Shown here: piece by piece, positions 40,163-49,736 of the stretch
How the letters are laid out: each line of letters begins with the position of its first letter
Numbering within the stretch: position 1 is the stretch's first letter
Source of the DNA: Streptomyces antioxidans
Lineage (GTDB): Bacteria > Actinomycetota > Actinomycetes > Streptomycetales > Streptomycetaceae
NCBI RefSeq assembly: GCF_000968685.2
Contig: NZ_LAKD02000015.1
Coordinates: 1 to 64,000 of the forward strand
Direction: 5' to 3'
DNA: 64,000 nt
Made by a program: the position numbers and the translations under genes
The notes under the pieces: generated by a model
Seen by the model: the letters and a program-made list of their open reading frames with translations, nothing else
Database searches by the model: none
What the model was told of the DNA's origin: nothing

Positions 40163-41305
40163 ATGACGGTCCTTGAGCAGCCCGGTGCCTACCGGCCCAC
40201 TCCCCCGCCCGGCTGGCAGCCCCGCGCCGACGCAGCGCCGCTGCTGCCCGACGCGCAGCCGTACCGCCTGCTGGGCACCGCCGCTGCCGCCGACATCTCC
40301 CCCGATCTGCTGACCCGGCTCCACCGCGAGCTGGTGCGCGGCCGCCGGTACAACACGCAGGCCACCGCCCTCACCAGGCAGGGCCGGCTGGCCGTCTATC
40401 CCTCCTCCACCGGTCAGGAAGCCTGCCAGGTCGCGGCCGGGCTGGTGCTGGAGGACCGCGACTGGCTCTTCCCCAGCTACCGCGACACCCTGGCCGCCGT
40501 GGTCCGCGGGCTCGACCCCGTCGACACCCTCACCCTGCTCCGCGGCGACTGGCATTCCGGCTACGACCCCCACACCCACCGCGTCGCCCCGCTGTGCACC
40601 CCGCTGGCCACCCAGCTGCCGCACGCCGTCGGGCTCGCCCACGCCGCCCGCCTCAAGGGCGACGATGTGGTGGCCCTCGCCCTGGTCGGCGACGGTGGCA
40701 CCAGTGAGGGCGACTTCCACGAAGCACTCAACTTCGCGGCCGTATGGCACGCCCCGGTGGTCTTCCTCGTCCAGAACAACGGCTTCGCGATCTCCGTCCC
40801 GCTCGCCAAGCAGACCGCCGCGCCCTCCCTCGCCCACAAGGCGGTGGGATACGGGATGCCCGGCCGCCTCGTCGACGGCAATGACGCGGCCGCCGTTCAC
40901 GAGGTCCTGGCGGAGGCGGTGCGCAGGGCCCGCGGCGGAGGCGGCCCCACCCTGGTCGAGGCCGTCACCTACCGCGTCGAGGCGCACACCAACGCCGACG
41001 ACGCCACCCGCTACCGCCCCGACTCCGAGGTCGAGGCCTGGCGCGCCCACGACCCGATAGCGCTTCTGGAGGAGGCCATGCGGGACCGCCATCTGCTGGA
41101 CGACGAGGAGGCCCGGGCCGTGCGGGAGTCCGCGGAGCGGTTCGCCGCCGATCTGCGGACGCGGATGCACCAGGACCCGGTCCTCGACCCCATGGCGCTC
41201 TTCGAGCACGTCTACGCCGACCGGACCAGCCAGCTGCGCGAGCAGGCGGCCCAGCTGCGCGCCGAGCTCGACGCCGAGGCCGCGGACGCCGGGAAGGGGC
41301 AGTGA
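40163..41305 (+). CDS. bkdA: Branched-chain 2-oxoacid dehydrogenase E1 alpha subunit (cluster 1)
   Basis: 380 residues; ATG with an excellent AGGAGGT 7 nt upstream. Thiamine-diphosphate E1 alpha fold: RQGRLAVYPSSTGQEACQV, ThDP/Mg motif GDGGTSEGDFHEALNFAAVW (from 176) closed by QNN (204-206), and the phosphorylation-loop region YRVEAHTNADDATRYR. It decarboxylates the 2-oxoacids of Val, Leu and Ile, feeding iso/anteiso starter units for fatty acids and polyketides. First of three tightly coupled genes; its TGA overlaps the bkdB start. Confidence 0.95.
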   Translation: MTVLEQPGAYRPTPPPGWQPRADAAPLLPDAQPYRLLGTAAAADISPDLLTRLHRELVRGRRYNTQATALTRQGRLAVYPSSTGQEACQVAAGLVLEDRDWLFPSYRDTLAAVVRGLDPVDTLTLLRGDWHSGYDPHTHRVAPLCTPLATQLPHAVGLAHAARLKGDDVVALALVGDGGTSEGDFHEALNFAAVWHAPVVFLVQNNGFAISVPLAKQTAAPSLAHKAVGYGMPGRLVDGNDAAAVHEVLAEAVRRARGGGGPTLVEAVTYRVEAHTNADDATRYRPDSEVEAWRAHDPIALLEEAMRDRHLLDDEEARAVRESAERFAADLRTRMHQDPVLDPMALFEHVYADRTSQLREQAAQLRAELDAEAADAGKGQ

Positions 41306-42354
41306 TGACCACCGCCGTCGGGGCCGACACCGCCCGTAAGCCCGCCACCATGGCCCAGGCCCTCGGCCGCGCGCTGCGCGACGCCATGGCCGCCGACCCG
41401 TCCGTCCATGTCCTCGGTGAGGACGTGGGCACCCTGGGCGGCGTCTTCCGGATCACCGACGGGCTCACCGAAGAGTTCGGCGAGGACCGCTGTACGGACA
41501 CTCCGCTGGCCGAGGCGGGGATCCTCGGCACCGCCGTGGGCATGGCGATGTACGGGCTGCGGCCGGTGGTCGAGATGCAGTTCGACGCCTTCGCCTACCC
41601 GTCCTTCGAGCAGCTCATCAGCCATGTCTCGCGGATGCGCAACCGCACCCGGGGCGCGATGCCGATGCCCATCACCGTCCGGGTGCCCTACGGGGGCGGC
41701 ATCGGCGGTGTCGAGCACCACAGCGACTCCTCCGAGATCTACTACATGGCCACCCCCGGGCTCCATGTCGTCGCCCCCGCGACCGTCGCCGACGCCTATG
41801 GGCTGCTGCGCGCCGCCATCGCCTCCGACGACCCGGTGATCTTCCTGGAGCCCAAGCGGCTGTACTGGTCCAAGGCCGACTGGTCGGCCGACGCCCCCGA
41901 GGAGGTGCCGCCCATCGGCCGCGCGGTGGTCCGCGGCCCGGGCAGCGGCGGTCGGCGCGGCGCCACCCTGATCTCCTACGGCCCCTCCGTGCCGGTGTGC
42001 CTCGAAGCCGCCGAGGCGGCCCGGGCCGAGGGGTGGGATCTGGAGGTCGTCGATCTGCGCTCGCTCGTCCCCTTCGACGACGAGACGGTGTGCGCCTCGG
42101 TGCGCCGCACCGGCCGCGCGGTCGTCGTCCATGAGTCCACGGGGTTCGGCGGGCCCGGCGGGGAGATCGCCGCCCGGGTCACCGAGCGCTGCTTCCACCA
42201 TCTGGAGGCGCCCGTGCTGAGGGTCGCCGGATTCGACATCCCCTATCCGCCGCCGATGCTGGAGCGGCACCATCTGCCCGGTGTGGACCGGGTGCTGGAC
42301 GCCGTCGCCCGGCTGCAGTGGGAGTCGGAGTGGACCGAGGGGAGCGCGGTCTGA
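41305..42354 (+). CDS. bkdB: Branched-chain 2-oxoacid dehydrogenase E1 beta subunit (cluster 1)
   Basis: 349 residues from the ATG at 41305 (TGATG overlap with bkdA; the GTG at 41302 is also in frame). Transketolase-like pyrimidine domain: VLGEDVGTLGGVFRITDGL, GLRPVVEMQFDAFAYPSFEQL, RVPYGGGIGGVEHHSDSSE, and the C-terminal domain VVVHESTGFGGPGGEIAARV and FDIPYPPP. Forms the alpha2beta2 E1 with bkdA. Its TGA overlaps the ATG of bkdC. Confidence 0.95.
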   Translation: MTTAVGADTARKPATMAQALGRALRDAMAADPSVHVLGEDVGTLGGVFRITDGLTEEFGEDRCTDTPLAEAGILGTAVGMAMYGLRPVVEMQFDAFAYPSFEQLISHVSRMRNRTRGAMPMPITVRVPYGGGIGGVEHHSDSSEIYYMATPGLHVVAPATVADAYGLLRAAIASDDPVIFLEPKRLYWSKADWSADAPEEVPPIGRAVVRGPGSGGRRGATLISYGPSVPVCLEAAEAARAEGWDLEVVDLRSLVPFDDETVCASVRRTGRAVVVHESTGFGGPGGEIAARVTERCFHHLEAPVLRVAGFDIPYPPPMLERHHLPGVDRVLDAVARLQWESEWTEGSAV

Positions 42355-43862
42355 TGGCTGTCGTCAGGGAGTTCACCCTGCCCGATCTGGGCGAGGGGCT
42401 GACCGGCGCCGAGATCGTGCGCTGGCTGGTCCAGGTCGGCGATGTGGTCGCGGTCGACCAGCCGGTGGTCGAGGTCGAGACGGCCAAGGCGATGGTGGAT
42501 GTGCCCTGCCCCTACGGCGGGGTGGTGACGGCCCGTTACGGCGAGGAGGGGGCGGAGGTGCCGGTCGGGGCGCCGCTGATCACGGTCGCCGTGCCCGAGG
42601 GCTCGGACGGCGGCGGATCCGGTCCGCCGGTCACCGAGAGCGCGATCGACGGCGCGTCGGGCAATGTGCTGGTCGGCTATGGCACGGCCGGTCCCGCCGC
42701 GCGGCGCCGTCGCGTCCGGCCCTCCCCCGGGACGCTGCGCGAGATGCCCATGGCTGCCTCGGGCGGACCGCTTCCCGGGACGGCGGCGGCCCCTGCCGCG
42801 GCCGTGGGCGAGAAGGCGGCGGGAGCCCCTGACGCGGCGCAGGCGGCGGCCCCCGTTGCGGCGCAGGCGGCGGCCCCCGTTGCGGCGCAGGCGGGAGCCT
42901 CCGCCGGGCCGGTGGGCGAGGCGGTGACGGCCCCTGCCGGGCCTCTTCCGGTGATCTCGCCCCTGGTGCGGCGGCTGGCCCGGGAGCATGACGTCGATCT
43001 GCGGCAGCTCAGGGGCTCGGGCCCCGAAGGGCTGATTTTGCGGGCGGATGTCGAACGAGCGGTCGCGGGCAGGGCGTCTGCCCCCGTCGCGCCCGCGCCC
43101 GGACCCGCGGCACCCGCGGCACCCGCCGCACCCGTAGCGTCCGCCGCCCCCGTTTCCGCGGCCCCCGCCCCGGAGGGGGAGCGGGTCGCGCTGCGAGGGG
43201 TGCGGGGCGCCGTCGCCGACAAGCTCGCGCGCAGCCGACGTGAGATCCCCGACGCGACCTGCTGGGTGGACGCCGACGCGACCGAACTGCTCGCCGCCCG
43301 CGCGGCGATGAACGCCGGGGGCGGGCCCAAGGTCTCCGTGCTCGCTCTTCTGGCCCGCATCTGCACGGCGGCCCTCGCGCGCTTCCCCGAGCTCAACGCC
43401 ACAGTGGACATGGGCAGCCGGGAGATCGTCCGGCTCCCCGGCGTCCACCTCGGCTTCGCGGCCCAGACGGACCGGGGTCTGGTGGTCCCGGTGGTGCGCG
43501 ACGCCCACACGCGGACCATAGAGGGGCTTTCCGAGGAGATCGCCCGGCTGACCGAGGCCGCGCGGACCGGCACCCTCGCCCCCGCCCAGCTCACCAGCGG
43601 CACCTTCACCCTGAACAACTACGGGGTGTTCGGGGTCGACGGCTCGACGCCGATCATCAACCACCCCGAGGCGGCGATGCTCGGGGTCGGGCGGATCGCC
43701 CCCAAGCCCTGGGTGCACCAGGGCGAGCTGGCGGTGCGCCAGGTGGTGCAGCTGTCGTTCACCTTCGACCACCGGGTGTGCGACGGGGGCACCGCCGGCG
43801 GATTCCTGCGGTTCGTGGCCGACTGTGTGGAGCGGCCCATGGTGTTGTTGCGGCGGCTCTAG
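42354..43862 (+). CDS. bkdC: Branched-chain 2-oxoacid dehydrogenase E2, dihydrolipoyl acyltransferase (cluster 1)
   Basis: 502 residues from the ATG at 42354 (GAGGGGAG upstream). One lipoyl domain with the lipoylated Lys45 in VEVETAKAMVDV, an Ala/Pro linker containing an AQAAAPVA repeat (encoded by an 18-bp-type DNA repeat near 42840-42900), a peripheral-subunit-binding domain (PLVRRLAREHDVDLRQLRGSGPEGLI), a second Ala/Pro linker and the catalytic domain ending FTFDHRVCDGG (His and Asp of HxxxDG). It moves acyl groups to CoA. No E3 gene follows, so lipoamide dehydrogenase must come from elsewhere. Confidence 0.95.
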   Translation: MAVVREFTLPDLGEGLTGAEIVRWLVQVGDVVAVDQPVVEVETAKAMVDVPCPYGGVVTARYGEEGAEVPVGAPLITVAVPEGSDGGGSGPPVTESAIDGASGNVLVGYGTAGPAARRRRVRPSPGTLREMPMAASGGPLPGTAAAPAAAVGEKAAGAPDAAQAAAPVAAQAAAPVAAQAGASAGPVGEAVTAPAGPLPVISPLVRRLAREHDVDLRQLRGSGPEGLILRADVERAVAGRASAPVAPAPGPAAPAAPAAPVASAAPVSAAPAPEGERVALRGVRGAVADKLARSRREIPDATCWVDADATELLAARAAMNAGGGPKVSVLALLARICTAALARFPELNATVDMGSREIVRLPGVHLGFAAQTDRGLVVPVVRDAHTRTIEGLSEEIARLTEAARTGTLAPAQLTSGTFTLNNYGVFGVDGSTPIINHPEAAMLGVGRIAPKPWVHQGELAVRQVVQLSFTFDHRVCDGGTAGGFLRFVADCVERPMVLLRRL

Positions 43863-43891
43863 CGGATGCCCCGCGGCGCCATACTCATGGG

Positions 43892-44719
43892 GTGACTCCA
43901 GGTGCGTATGACGCGGTGATCCTGGCCGGGGGTGCCGCCCGGCGGCTCGGTGGGGTGGACAAGCCCGCGCTGCGGGTGGGCGGGCGGGCTCTGCTCGACC
44001 GGGTGCTGGACGCCTGCCGCGGGGCCGGGCGGACCGTCGTCGTCGGCCCGCGCAGGCCCACGGCGCGGCCGGTGCGGTGGGCCCGGGAGGAGCCCCCCGG
44101 CGGCGGCCCGGTGGCGGCCGTCGACGCGGGCATCCGGCAGACCGCGGCTCCGGTCGTCCTCGTGCTCTCCGCCGATCTGCCGTTCCTCACCCACGAGACC
44201 GTCGCGACCCTCCTCACCGGTCTCCAGGGTGCCGAAGGGGCCGTGCTCATCGACCCCGACGGCCGCGAGCAGCCCCTTGTTGCCGCCTACCGCGCCGAGC
44301 CGCTGCGCCGCGAGATCGCCCTTCTCGCCACCGAACACGGCGGCCTCGGCGGGCTGCCCCTCCGCCTCCTCGTCTCCGAGCTGGCCCTGGCCCGCCTCCG
44401 GCACCCCACCGCGTCGTTCGACTGCGACACCTGGGAAGACATCACCACGGCTCGAGCGCGCATCAGGGAGCATGGACACGTGTTGGACGAATGGATTGCC
44501 GCAGTCAAGGCCGAGCTCGGGATCGATCTGGATGTCGACACCGCGGCCCTACTCGATCTGGCCCGTGACGCCGCACATGGCGTCGCCCGGCCCGCCGCCC
44601 CCCTGACCACCTTTCTCGTCGGCTACGCCGCGGCCCAGAAGGGCGGCGGACCCGAGGCGCTGGCCGCCGCCACCGAGAAGGCCGCGGCGCTGGCGGCCCG
44701 TTGGGCCGAGGAGCAGTGA
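43892..44719 (+). CDS. mobA: MobA-type molybdopterin nucleotidyltransferase fused to DUF6457
   Basis: 275 residues from the GTG at 43892 (no strong ribosome site seen). The N-terminal nucleotidyltransferase domain has [17 protein letters not shown] (GTP/phosphate loop), [13 protein letters not shown] and LSADLPFL, all MobA signatures. It should attach GMP to molybdopterin. From about residue 195 comes '[51 protein letters not shown]', which matches the small domain DUF6457 that also exists alone in actinobacteria; its role is unknown. The TGA overlaps the moeA GTG. Confidence 0.9.
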   Translation: MTPGAYDAVILAGGAARRLGGVDKPALRVGGRALLDRVLDACRGAGRTVVVGPRRPTARPVRWAREEPPGGGPVAAVDAGIRQTAAPVVLVLSADLPFLTHETVATLLTGLQGAEGAVLIDPDGREQPLVAAYRAEPLRREIALLATEHGGLGGLPLRLLVSELALARLRHPTASFDCDTWEDITTARARIREHGHVLDEWIAAVKAELGIDLDVDTAALLDLARDAAHGVARPAAPLTTFLVGYAAAQKGGGPEALAAATEKAAALAARWAEEQ

Positions 44720-46908
44720 CACCTCGCCACCCCCGGGACGGGGATCCGCTCGACCGCGAGGTCGACGAGGCGCTGGCGCTGGCCAATGAGTCGCCGCCGC
44801 AGGGCCCGGAGCCGCCCGGCACGGTATCGGAGGAGGACTGGGCCGATGCCGCCCTCAGCCTGGCCAACGACCGCCCGGCCCAACCCACCAGGGGGCGCGG
44901 CCCCGGCGACACCGACGGCCCCCGCGACATCGACGGCACGCGCGACGCCGACGGCCCCCGCGAGACCGGTGCCACCGACGGCACCGGCCATACGGGCGCC
45001 ACCGACGGCACCGGCCGTACGGGCGCCACCGACGGCACCGGCCGTACGGGCGCCACCGACGGCACCGGCCGTACGGGCGCCACCGACGGCACCGGCCATA
45101 CGGGCGCCACCGACGGCACCGGCCATACGGGCGCCACCGCCGATACCGCCGACCCGGCCCGTACGGACTGGGTAGAGGCCGCGCTCGACCTGGCGAGGGA
45201 GACGGCGGAAGAGCCTGCGGTGGTCCTGGATGCCCAGGGTCACGTACGCCGAAGGCCAGAGGTGTATTCGAGGAGCCGATCTTCGGGTAGTCCGACAGCG
45301 GAGGGCACTGGCACCAAAGGCACGCGGTCCAGGGCCCCCGCCCATCAGGCCCCGACCCCGCACCCGCAATCCCACCCGAAACGCACCCCCGGCGCACCGA
45401 CGCCCCGCACCGGCGCACCGACGCCCCACCCGCATCCCTCCATGAACCCACCGCCCCCCAGCCCCACCTCCTGGCCCGACGCCCGCGCCATCGCCGCCCG
45501 CGCCGCCGTCAAGGAGGCCGCCCACGCCGCCCCGGTGATGCGGCCGCTGTCCGATGCGCTCGGCCAGGTCCTGGCCGCGCCGCTCGCCGCGCTCACTGAT
45601 CTGCCGCCCTTCGACACCTCCGCCATGGACGGCTGGGCGCTCTCCGGCCCCGGCCCCTGGCGGCTGCCACCCGGTACGGAGGGCCAGGACCAGCAGGGCA
45701 TCCTCGCCGGACACGGCGGGACGGCGTCCCTCCCCGACGGTCACGCGGTCCGCATCGCCACCGGCGCCCGCGTCCCGTCCGGCGCCACCGCCGTACTGCG
45801 CAGCGAGTACGGCACCGACGCGGGCGGTGGCTGGCTGCACGCGTCGGCCGCCCATCCCGTCGTCCTCGGCCAGGACATCCGCACCCGCGGCCAGGAGTGC
45901 CGCAGCGGCGATCAGCTGCTCCCCGCCGGGACCCTGGTCACCCCCGCCGTCCTGGGCCTGGCCGCGGCGGCCGGGTATGACGCGTTGCCGACGGTGCGCA
46001 GGCCGCGCGTCGAGGTGCTGGTCCTCGGCGATGAGCTGCTGACCGAGGGGTTGCCGCACGACGGCCGGATCCGGGACGCGCTGGGGCCGATGGTCGGGCC
46101 GTGGCTGCGGGCGCTCGGCGCCGAGGTCTTGGCCACCCGGCGGCTGGCCGACGAGGCGGAGGCGGTGTACGCGGCGGTGGCCGAGTCATCCGCCGACCTC
46201 GTCGTGACCACCGGGGGGACGGCCGCGGGCCCCCTGGACCACGTCCACCCCACCCTGCGCCGCCTGGGGGCCGAACTGCTGGTGGACGGGGTGGCGGTGC
46301 GCCCCGGCCACCCGATGCTGCTGGCCCGCCTCGCCCGCAAAAGCCGCGAAGGCCAAGAGAACCAAGAGGACCAAGAAGGCCAAGAAGGCCAAGAGGACCA
46401 AGAAGACCAAGAAGACCGCGAACATGCCCCCAAGAACGCCGCAACCCCCGAGCGCCCCTCCCGCCCCGCCCGCCATCTGGTGGGGCTCCCGGGCAATCCG
46501 CTCGCGGCGGTGTCCGGTCTGCTGACCCTCGCGGAGCCACTGCTGCGCACGCTGACGGGCCGCCCGGCCCCCGACCCCGGCCCGGCCCCGCTGGCCGAGG
46601 CCGTGCAGGGGCATCCGCGGGACACCCGGTTGGTCCCCGTGGTCTTCCGGCAGGACGCCGCGGTGCCGCTGCGCTTCAACGGCCCGGCGATGCTGCGCGG
46701 CATCGCGGTGGCCGACGGCCTCGCCGTGATCCCGCCCGGCGGGGCGAAGCGCGGCGCGGAGGTCGACGTGCTCGATCTCCCCTGGTCGGCGAGCGCTGCG
46801 GGGCAACCGGGCCACCCGGACCAGGCCCGTCACCCGGACCAGGCCCGTCAACGCACCGGCCAGGCGGTCGACGGCGAGGACATATCCCCCCAGGAGGGCC
46901 CGGCGTGA
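44716..46908 (+). CDS. moeA: MoeA molybdopterin molybdotransferase with long repetitive N-terminus
   Basis: 730 residues from a GTG overlapping the mobA TGA. Residues about 255-720 are Moe[55 protein letters not shown] and [12 protein letters not shown], the site for inserting molybdate into adenylylated molybdopterin. Two oddities. The first 250 residues are non-family sequence with six GATDGTG(H/R)T repeats (85-138). Also, 'QE(D/G/N)' repeats (about 544-570) are inserted between RPGHPM and GLPGNP, two halves of one active-site region in other MoeA proteins. MoeA is normally about 410 residues. GTGA overlap with the channel gene downstream. Confidence 0.9.
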   Translation: MTPRHPRDGDPLDREVDEALALANESPPQGPEPPGTVSEEDWADAALSLANDRPAQPTRGRGPGDTDGPRDIDGTRDADGPRETGATDGTGHTGATDGTGRTGATDGTGRTGATDGTGRTGATDGTGHTGATDGTGHTGATADTADPARTDWVEAALDLARETAEEPAVVLDAQGHVRRRPEVYSRSRSSGSPTAEGTGTKGTRSRAPAHQAPTPHPQSHPKRTPGAPTPRTGAPTPHPHPSMNPPPPSPTSWPDARAIAARAAVKEAAHAAPVMRPLSDALGQVLAAPLAALTDLPPFDTSAMDGWALSGPGPWRLPPGTEGQDQQGILAGHGGTASLPDGHAVRIATGARVPSGATAVLRSEYGTDAGGGWLHASAAHPVVLGQDIRTRGQECRSGDQLLPAGTLVTPAVLGLAAAAGYDALPTVRRPRVEVLVLGDELLTEGLPHDGRIRDALGPMVGPWLRALGAEVLATRRLADEAEAVYAAVAESSADLVVTTGGTAAGPLDHVHPTLRRLGAELLVDGVAVRPGHPMLLARLARKSREGQENQEDQEGQEGQEDQEDQEDREHAPKNAATPERPSRPARHLVGLPGNPLAAVSGLLTLAEPLLRTLTGRPAPDPGPAPLAEAVQGHPRDTRLVPVVFRQDAAVPLRFNGPAMLRGIAVADGLAVIPPGGAKRGAEVDVLDLPWSASAAGQPGHPDQARHPDQARQRTGQAVDGEDISPQEGPA
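44968..45129. repeat. Six tandem 27-bp repeats inside moeA
   Basis: In-frame units encoding GATDGTGHT or GATDGTGRT, nearly identical at DNA level (GGCGCCACCGACGGCACCGG core). The unit number is likely variable by replication slippage without frameshift. Confidence 0.9.
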
Positions 46909-47960
46909 AGCTGCCCAGCCATGACGCGGCCGCTCGCACGCCAGGGGACGGCGTCCACCGCGTCCATCTGCCGCACTTCCCCGCGGGCCCGCTGCGCCAG
47001 GTCGTCCGGCGGCTGCTGCTGGCGCTGCTGGTGCTGGTGCTGACGGTGACCATCGTGTACGTGGACCGCGCGGGCTATCACGACAACGCCGACGACCAGG
47101 TCGACTTCCTCGACTCCGTCTACTACTCGACCGTCACGCTGTCCACGACCGGATACGGCGACATCGTGCCGTACAGCGAGAGCGCGCGGCTCAGTAACAT
47201 CCTGCTGGTCACGCCGTTGCGCGTGATCTTTCTGATCATCCTGGTCGGCACCACCCTGGAAGTGCTGGCCGAACGCACCCGCGAGCAGTACCGCCTGAAC
47301 CGCTGGAGGTCGGCGTTGCGTGACCACACCGTTGTCATCGGCTTCGGTACGAAGGGGCGGTCCGCGGTGCAGACCCTCTGTGCGACCGGGCTGCCCAAGA
47401 ACCGGGTGGTCGTGGTGGACCCCAATCAGAAGGTGATCGAGGCGGCGAACGCCGACGGGTTCGCGGGGGTGGTCGGCGACGCGACCCGCAGTGATGTGCT
47501 GTTGCGTGCGGAGGCGCAGCGCGCCCGCCAGTTCGTGATCGCCACGCAGCGCGATGACACCGCCGTCCTGGTCACGCTGACGGCCCGGCAGCTCAACCGG
47601 GGTGCCAACATCGTGGCGGCGGTGCGCGAGGAGGAGAACGCGCCGCTGCTGCGCCAGTCCGGGGCCGACTCGGTGATCACCAGCGCCAGCGCGGCGGGCC
47701 GCCTGCTGGGCATGAGCGTGCAGAGCCCGACGGCCGGTGCGGTGATCGAGGACCTGATCCAGCAGGGCACGGGCCTGGACCTGGTGGAGCGCACGGTGGT
47801 GAAGGCCGAGGTGGGCAGGTCGGTGCGGGACACGGAGGACCTTGTGGTGTCCGTGCTGCGCGGCCATCGCCTCCTCGCGTACGACGACCCCGCCGCCAGC
47901 CCGCTGCAGGCCGCCGACCGCTTGATCACGATCGTTCGTGCGCCGATGGTCGAGGAGTAG
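46905..47960 (+). CDS. Two-TM potassium channel with RCK/TrkA-N domain
   Basis: 351 residues from the GTG at 46905 (GTGA overlap with moeA). Two transmembrane helices (about 30-50 and 95-115) flank a pore loop with the selectivity filter STTGYGD (about 80-86). Then a cytoplasmic RCK domain with the nucleotide-binding '[18 protein letters not shown]' and [14 protein letters not shown], and a C-terminal half with [16 protein letters not shown]. An inward K+ channel gated by ligand on the RCK ring, like MthK-type proteins. Joined to molybdenum cofactor genes only by coupling; no functional reason is evident. Confidence 0.95.
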   Translation: MKLPSHDAAARTPGDGVHRVHLPHFPAGPLRQVVRRLLLALLVLVLTVTIVYVDRAGYHDNADDQVDFLDSVYYSTVTLSTTGYGDIVPYSESARLSNILLVTPLRVIFLIILVGTTLEVLAERTREQYRLNRWRSALRDHTVVIGFGTKGRSAVQTLCATGLPKNRVVVVDPNQKVIEAANADGFAGVVGDATRSDVLLRAEAQRARQFVIATQRDDTAVLVTLTARQLNRGANIVAAVREEENAPLLRQSGADSVITSASAAGRLLGMSVQSPTAGAVIEDLIQQGTGLDLVERTVVKAEVGRSVRDTEDLVVSVLRGHRLLAYDDPAASPLQAADRLITIVRAPMVEE

Positions 47961-47970
47961 CCTCGCGGCC

Positions 47971-48948
47971 ATGCATGCGATCACGATTCCCGAACCCGGT
48001 GGCCCGGAAGCCCTGGTATGGGCGGAGGTCCCCGATCCCGTGCCCGGTGAGGGCGAGGTCCTGGTCGACGTGGCGGCCGCCGGCGTCAACCGCGCGGACG
48101 TGCTCCAGCGCCAGGGCTTCTATCCACCGCCGCGTGGTGCCTCGCACTACGTCGGTCTGGAGTGCTCGGGCCGGATCTCGGCGCTCGGCCCCGGCGTCAC
48201 CGGCTGGGCGGTGGGCGATGAGGTGTGCGCCCTGCTCGCGGGCGGTGGATACGCCGAGAAGGCGGCGGTTCCCTCGGGCCAGCTGCTGCCCCTCCCCGAG
48301 GGCGTGGACGTGGTCACGGCCGCCGCGCTGCCCGAAGTGACCGCCACGGTCTGGTCCAACGTCTTCATGATCTCCCATCTCCGGCCGGGCGAGACGCTGT
48401 TGGTGCACGGCGGATCGAGCGGCATCGGCACCATGGCGATCCAGCTCGCGAAGTCGGTCGGGGCGCGGGTCGCGGTGACCGCGGGCGGCCCGGAGAAGCT
48501 GGCCGCCTGCCGGGAGCTCGGCGCCGACATCCTGATCGACTACCGCGAGCAGGACTTCGTCGAGGAGGTCCGCCGGGCCACCGACGGCGCGGGCGCGGAC
48601 GTCATCCTGGACATCCTCGGCGCGAAGTACCTCGCCAGGAACCTGGAGACGCTCGCCCTCAACGGACGGCTGGCGATCATCGGGCTCCAGGGCGGGGCGA
48701 AGGCCGAGCTGAATCTGGCGACCCTGCTGTCCAAGAGCGCCGCCGTGACGGCCACCGGGCTGCGGGGCCGCTCGCTGGCCCAGAAGTCGGCGATCATCGC
48801 GGCGGTACGGGAGCACGTCTGGCCGCTGATCGGGGGCGGCCGGGTCCGCCCGATCGTGCACAGCACCGTCCCGATGCGGGAGGCCCCGGAGGCCCACCGG
48901 CTGCTGGAGTCCAGCACTCATGTGGGCAAGATCCTGCTGACGACCTGA
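47971..48948 (+). CDS. NAD(P)H:quinone oxidoreductase, medium-chain dehydrogenase family
   Basis: 325 residues from the ATG at 47971 (GAGGAG upstream, inside the end of the channel gene). Zinc-free MDR/QOR type: GVNRADVLQRQGFYPPP, GLECSGRI, GDEVCALLAGGGYAEKAAVP and the dinucleotide-binding HGGSSGIGTMAIQLAK. It resembles the PIG3/TP53I3-like quinone oxidoreductases. Probably a cytoplasmic NADPH-dependent quinone or enone reductase; the substrate is unknown. 10 bp after the channel gene, so likely in the same transcript. Confidence 0.93.
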   Translation: MHAITIPEPGGPEALVWAEVPDPVPGEGEVLVDVAAAGVNRADVLQRQGFYPPPRGASHYVGLECSGRISALGPGVTGWAVGDEVCALLAGGGYAEKAAVPSGQLLPLPEGVDVVTAAALPEVTATVWSNVFMISHLRPGETLLVHGGSSGIGTMAIQLAKSVGARVAVTAGGPEKLAACRELGADILIDYREQDFVEEVRRATDGAGADVILDILGAKYLARNLETLALNGRLAIIGLQGGAKAELNLATLLSKSAAVTATGLRGRSLAQKSAIIAAVREHVWPLIGGGRVRPIVHSTVPMREAPEAHRLLESSTHVGKILLTT

Positions 48949-49214
48949 GGACCGCGGGTCCGTACGGCTACGGCTGAGGGCCACGAGCCCGTACGGCGGC
49001 GCCGCCGCGAACCTTACGGCGTCGCCGCGCGGCCCCTATGGCGCTGTCGCAGCCCTTACGGCGGGCACCAGGGCCGGCCTGAGCCCCTTACGGCGGGACC
49101 GCGCCCCTTACGGTCGCCCCGTGCTCCGTACGGCCGCGTCCAGGGTGCCCGGCTCGTACCCTCATGTGACGCTGATCCCGTTACGCAACGGTTCGGCACG
49201 GGAGGGTGACCACC
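48949..49214. repeat. Intergenic region with recurring CTTACGGCG/GTACGGC units
   Basis: A CCTTACGGC-like 9-mer or its GTACGGC variant recurs about eight times between 48960 and 49130, separated by GC-rich sequence. No gene. It holds the promoter and GGAGG site (49201-49205) for the next gene. Confidence 0.6.
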
Positions 49215-49685
49215 GTGAACCCTGCGACGCTTCGCACACTCCCCGCGGCGGCCCTGCTGGCGGGCACCGCCCTGGCCACGACCCCCGCCGCGTCCGCCAG
49301 CCCCGCTGCCCCAGCCCCCGCCGACGACGGCGGCGGGCTCGCGGGCACCCGAGCGGGCGAGGGCCGTGCGCACCCCGGCCGCAGCGCGACGCCGACCCCC
49401 TCGTCACCGGACGGGGACCCCTCGGCCGACACGGGGGACGACGAGGGCACCGGGCGGTTCTCGGTGGTGCCCGAGTGGACGCCGACCTCCCTCCCCGTCC
49501 CGCAGCGGCCGGACCGGCGCCAGGCGCGCCAATCGCTTCCGTCCGGACAGCCTTACGGTGCTCAGCGGACCGCCGCAGAGCCCAGCGGGCGGGCGATGCG
49601 GGTGCTGCCGCTGGGCACCGGTCTCGCGCTCACCGGTCTCGGCCTCGGCATGGCGTTCTTCGGCCTGCGGCTGCGCCGTCGCTGA
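49215..49685 (+). CDS. Small secreted or wall-linked protein with LALTG-like C-terminus
   Basis: 156 residues from the GTG at 49215 (GGAGG 9 nt upstream; the in-frame GTG at 49206 is too close to that site). Signal peptide with an ASA-type cleavage site near residue 30, a low-complexity Pro/Asp/Gly middle, then a C-terminal hydrophobic segment GTGLALTGLGLGMAFFGL and RLRRR tail. The tail could be a plain membrane anchor or an LAxTG (LALTG) class E sortase signal; the hydrophobic stretch after LALTG is short for a sortase substrate. Function unknown. Confidence 0.75.
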   Translation: MNPATLRTLPAAALLAGTALATTPAASASPAAPAPADDGGGLAGTRAGEGRAHPGRSATPTPSSPDGDPSADTGDDEGTGRFSVVPEWTPTSLPVPQRPDRRQARQSLPSGQPYGAQRTAAEPSGRAMRVLPLGTGLALTGLGLGMAFFGLRLRRR

Positions 49686-49736
49686 AACCTCGACCCTCAC
49701 CCGCCGTACCGGGTGCCGGTGCGGAACAATGGGGGT

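Noticed and set aside
44968..45129. Repeat array as CRISPR or non-coding element
   Set aside because: The units are in frame, multiples of three, and encode a uniform protein repeat inside moeA.
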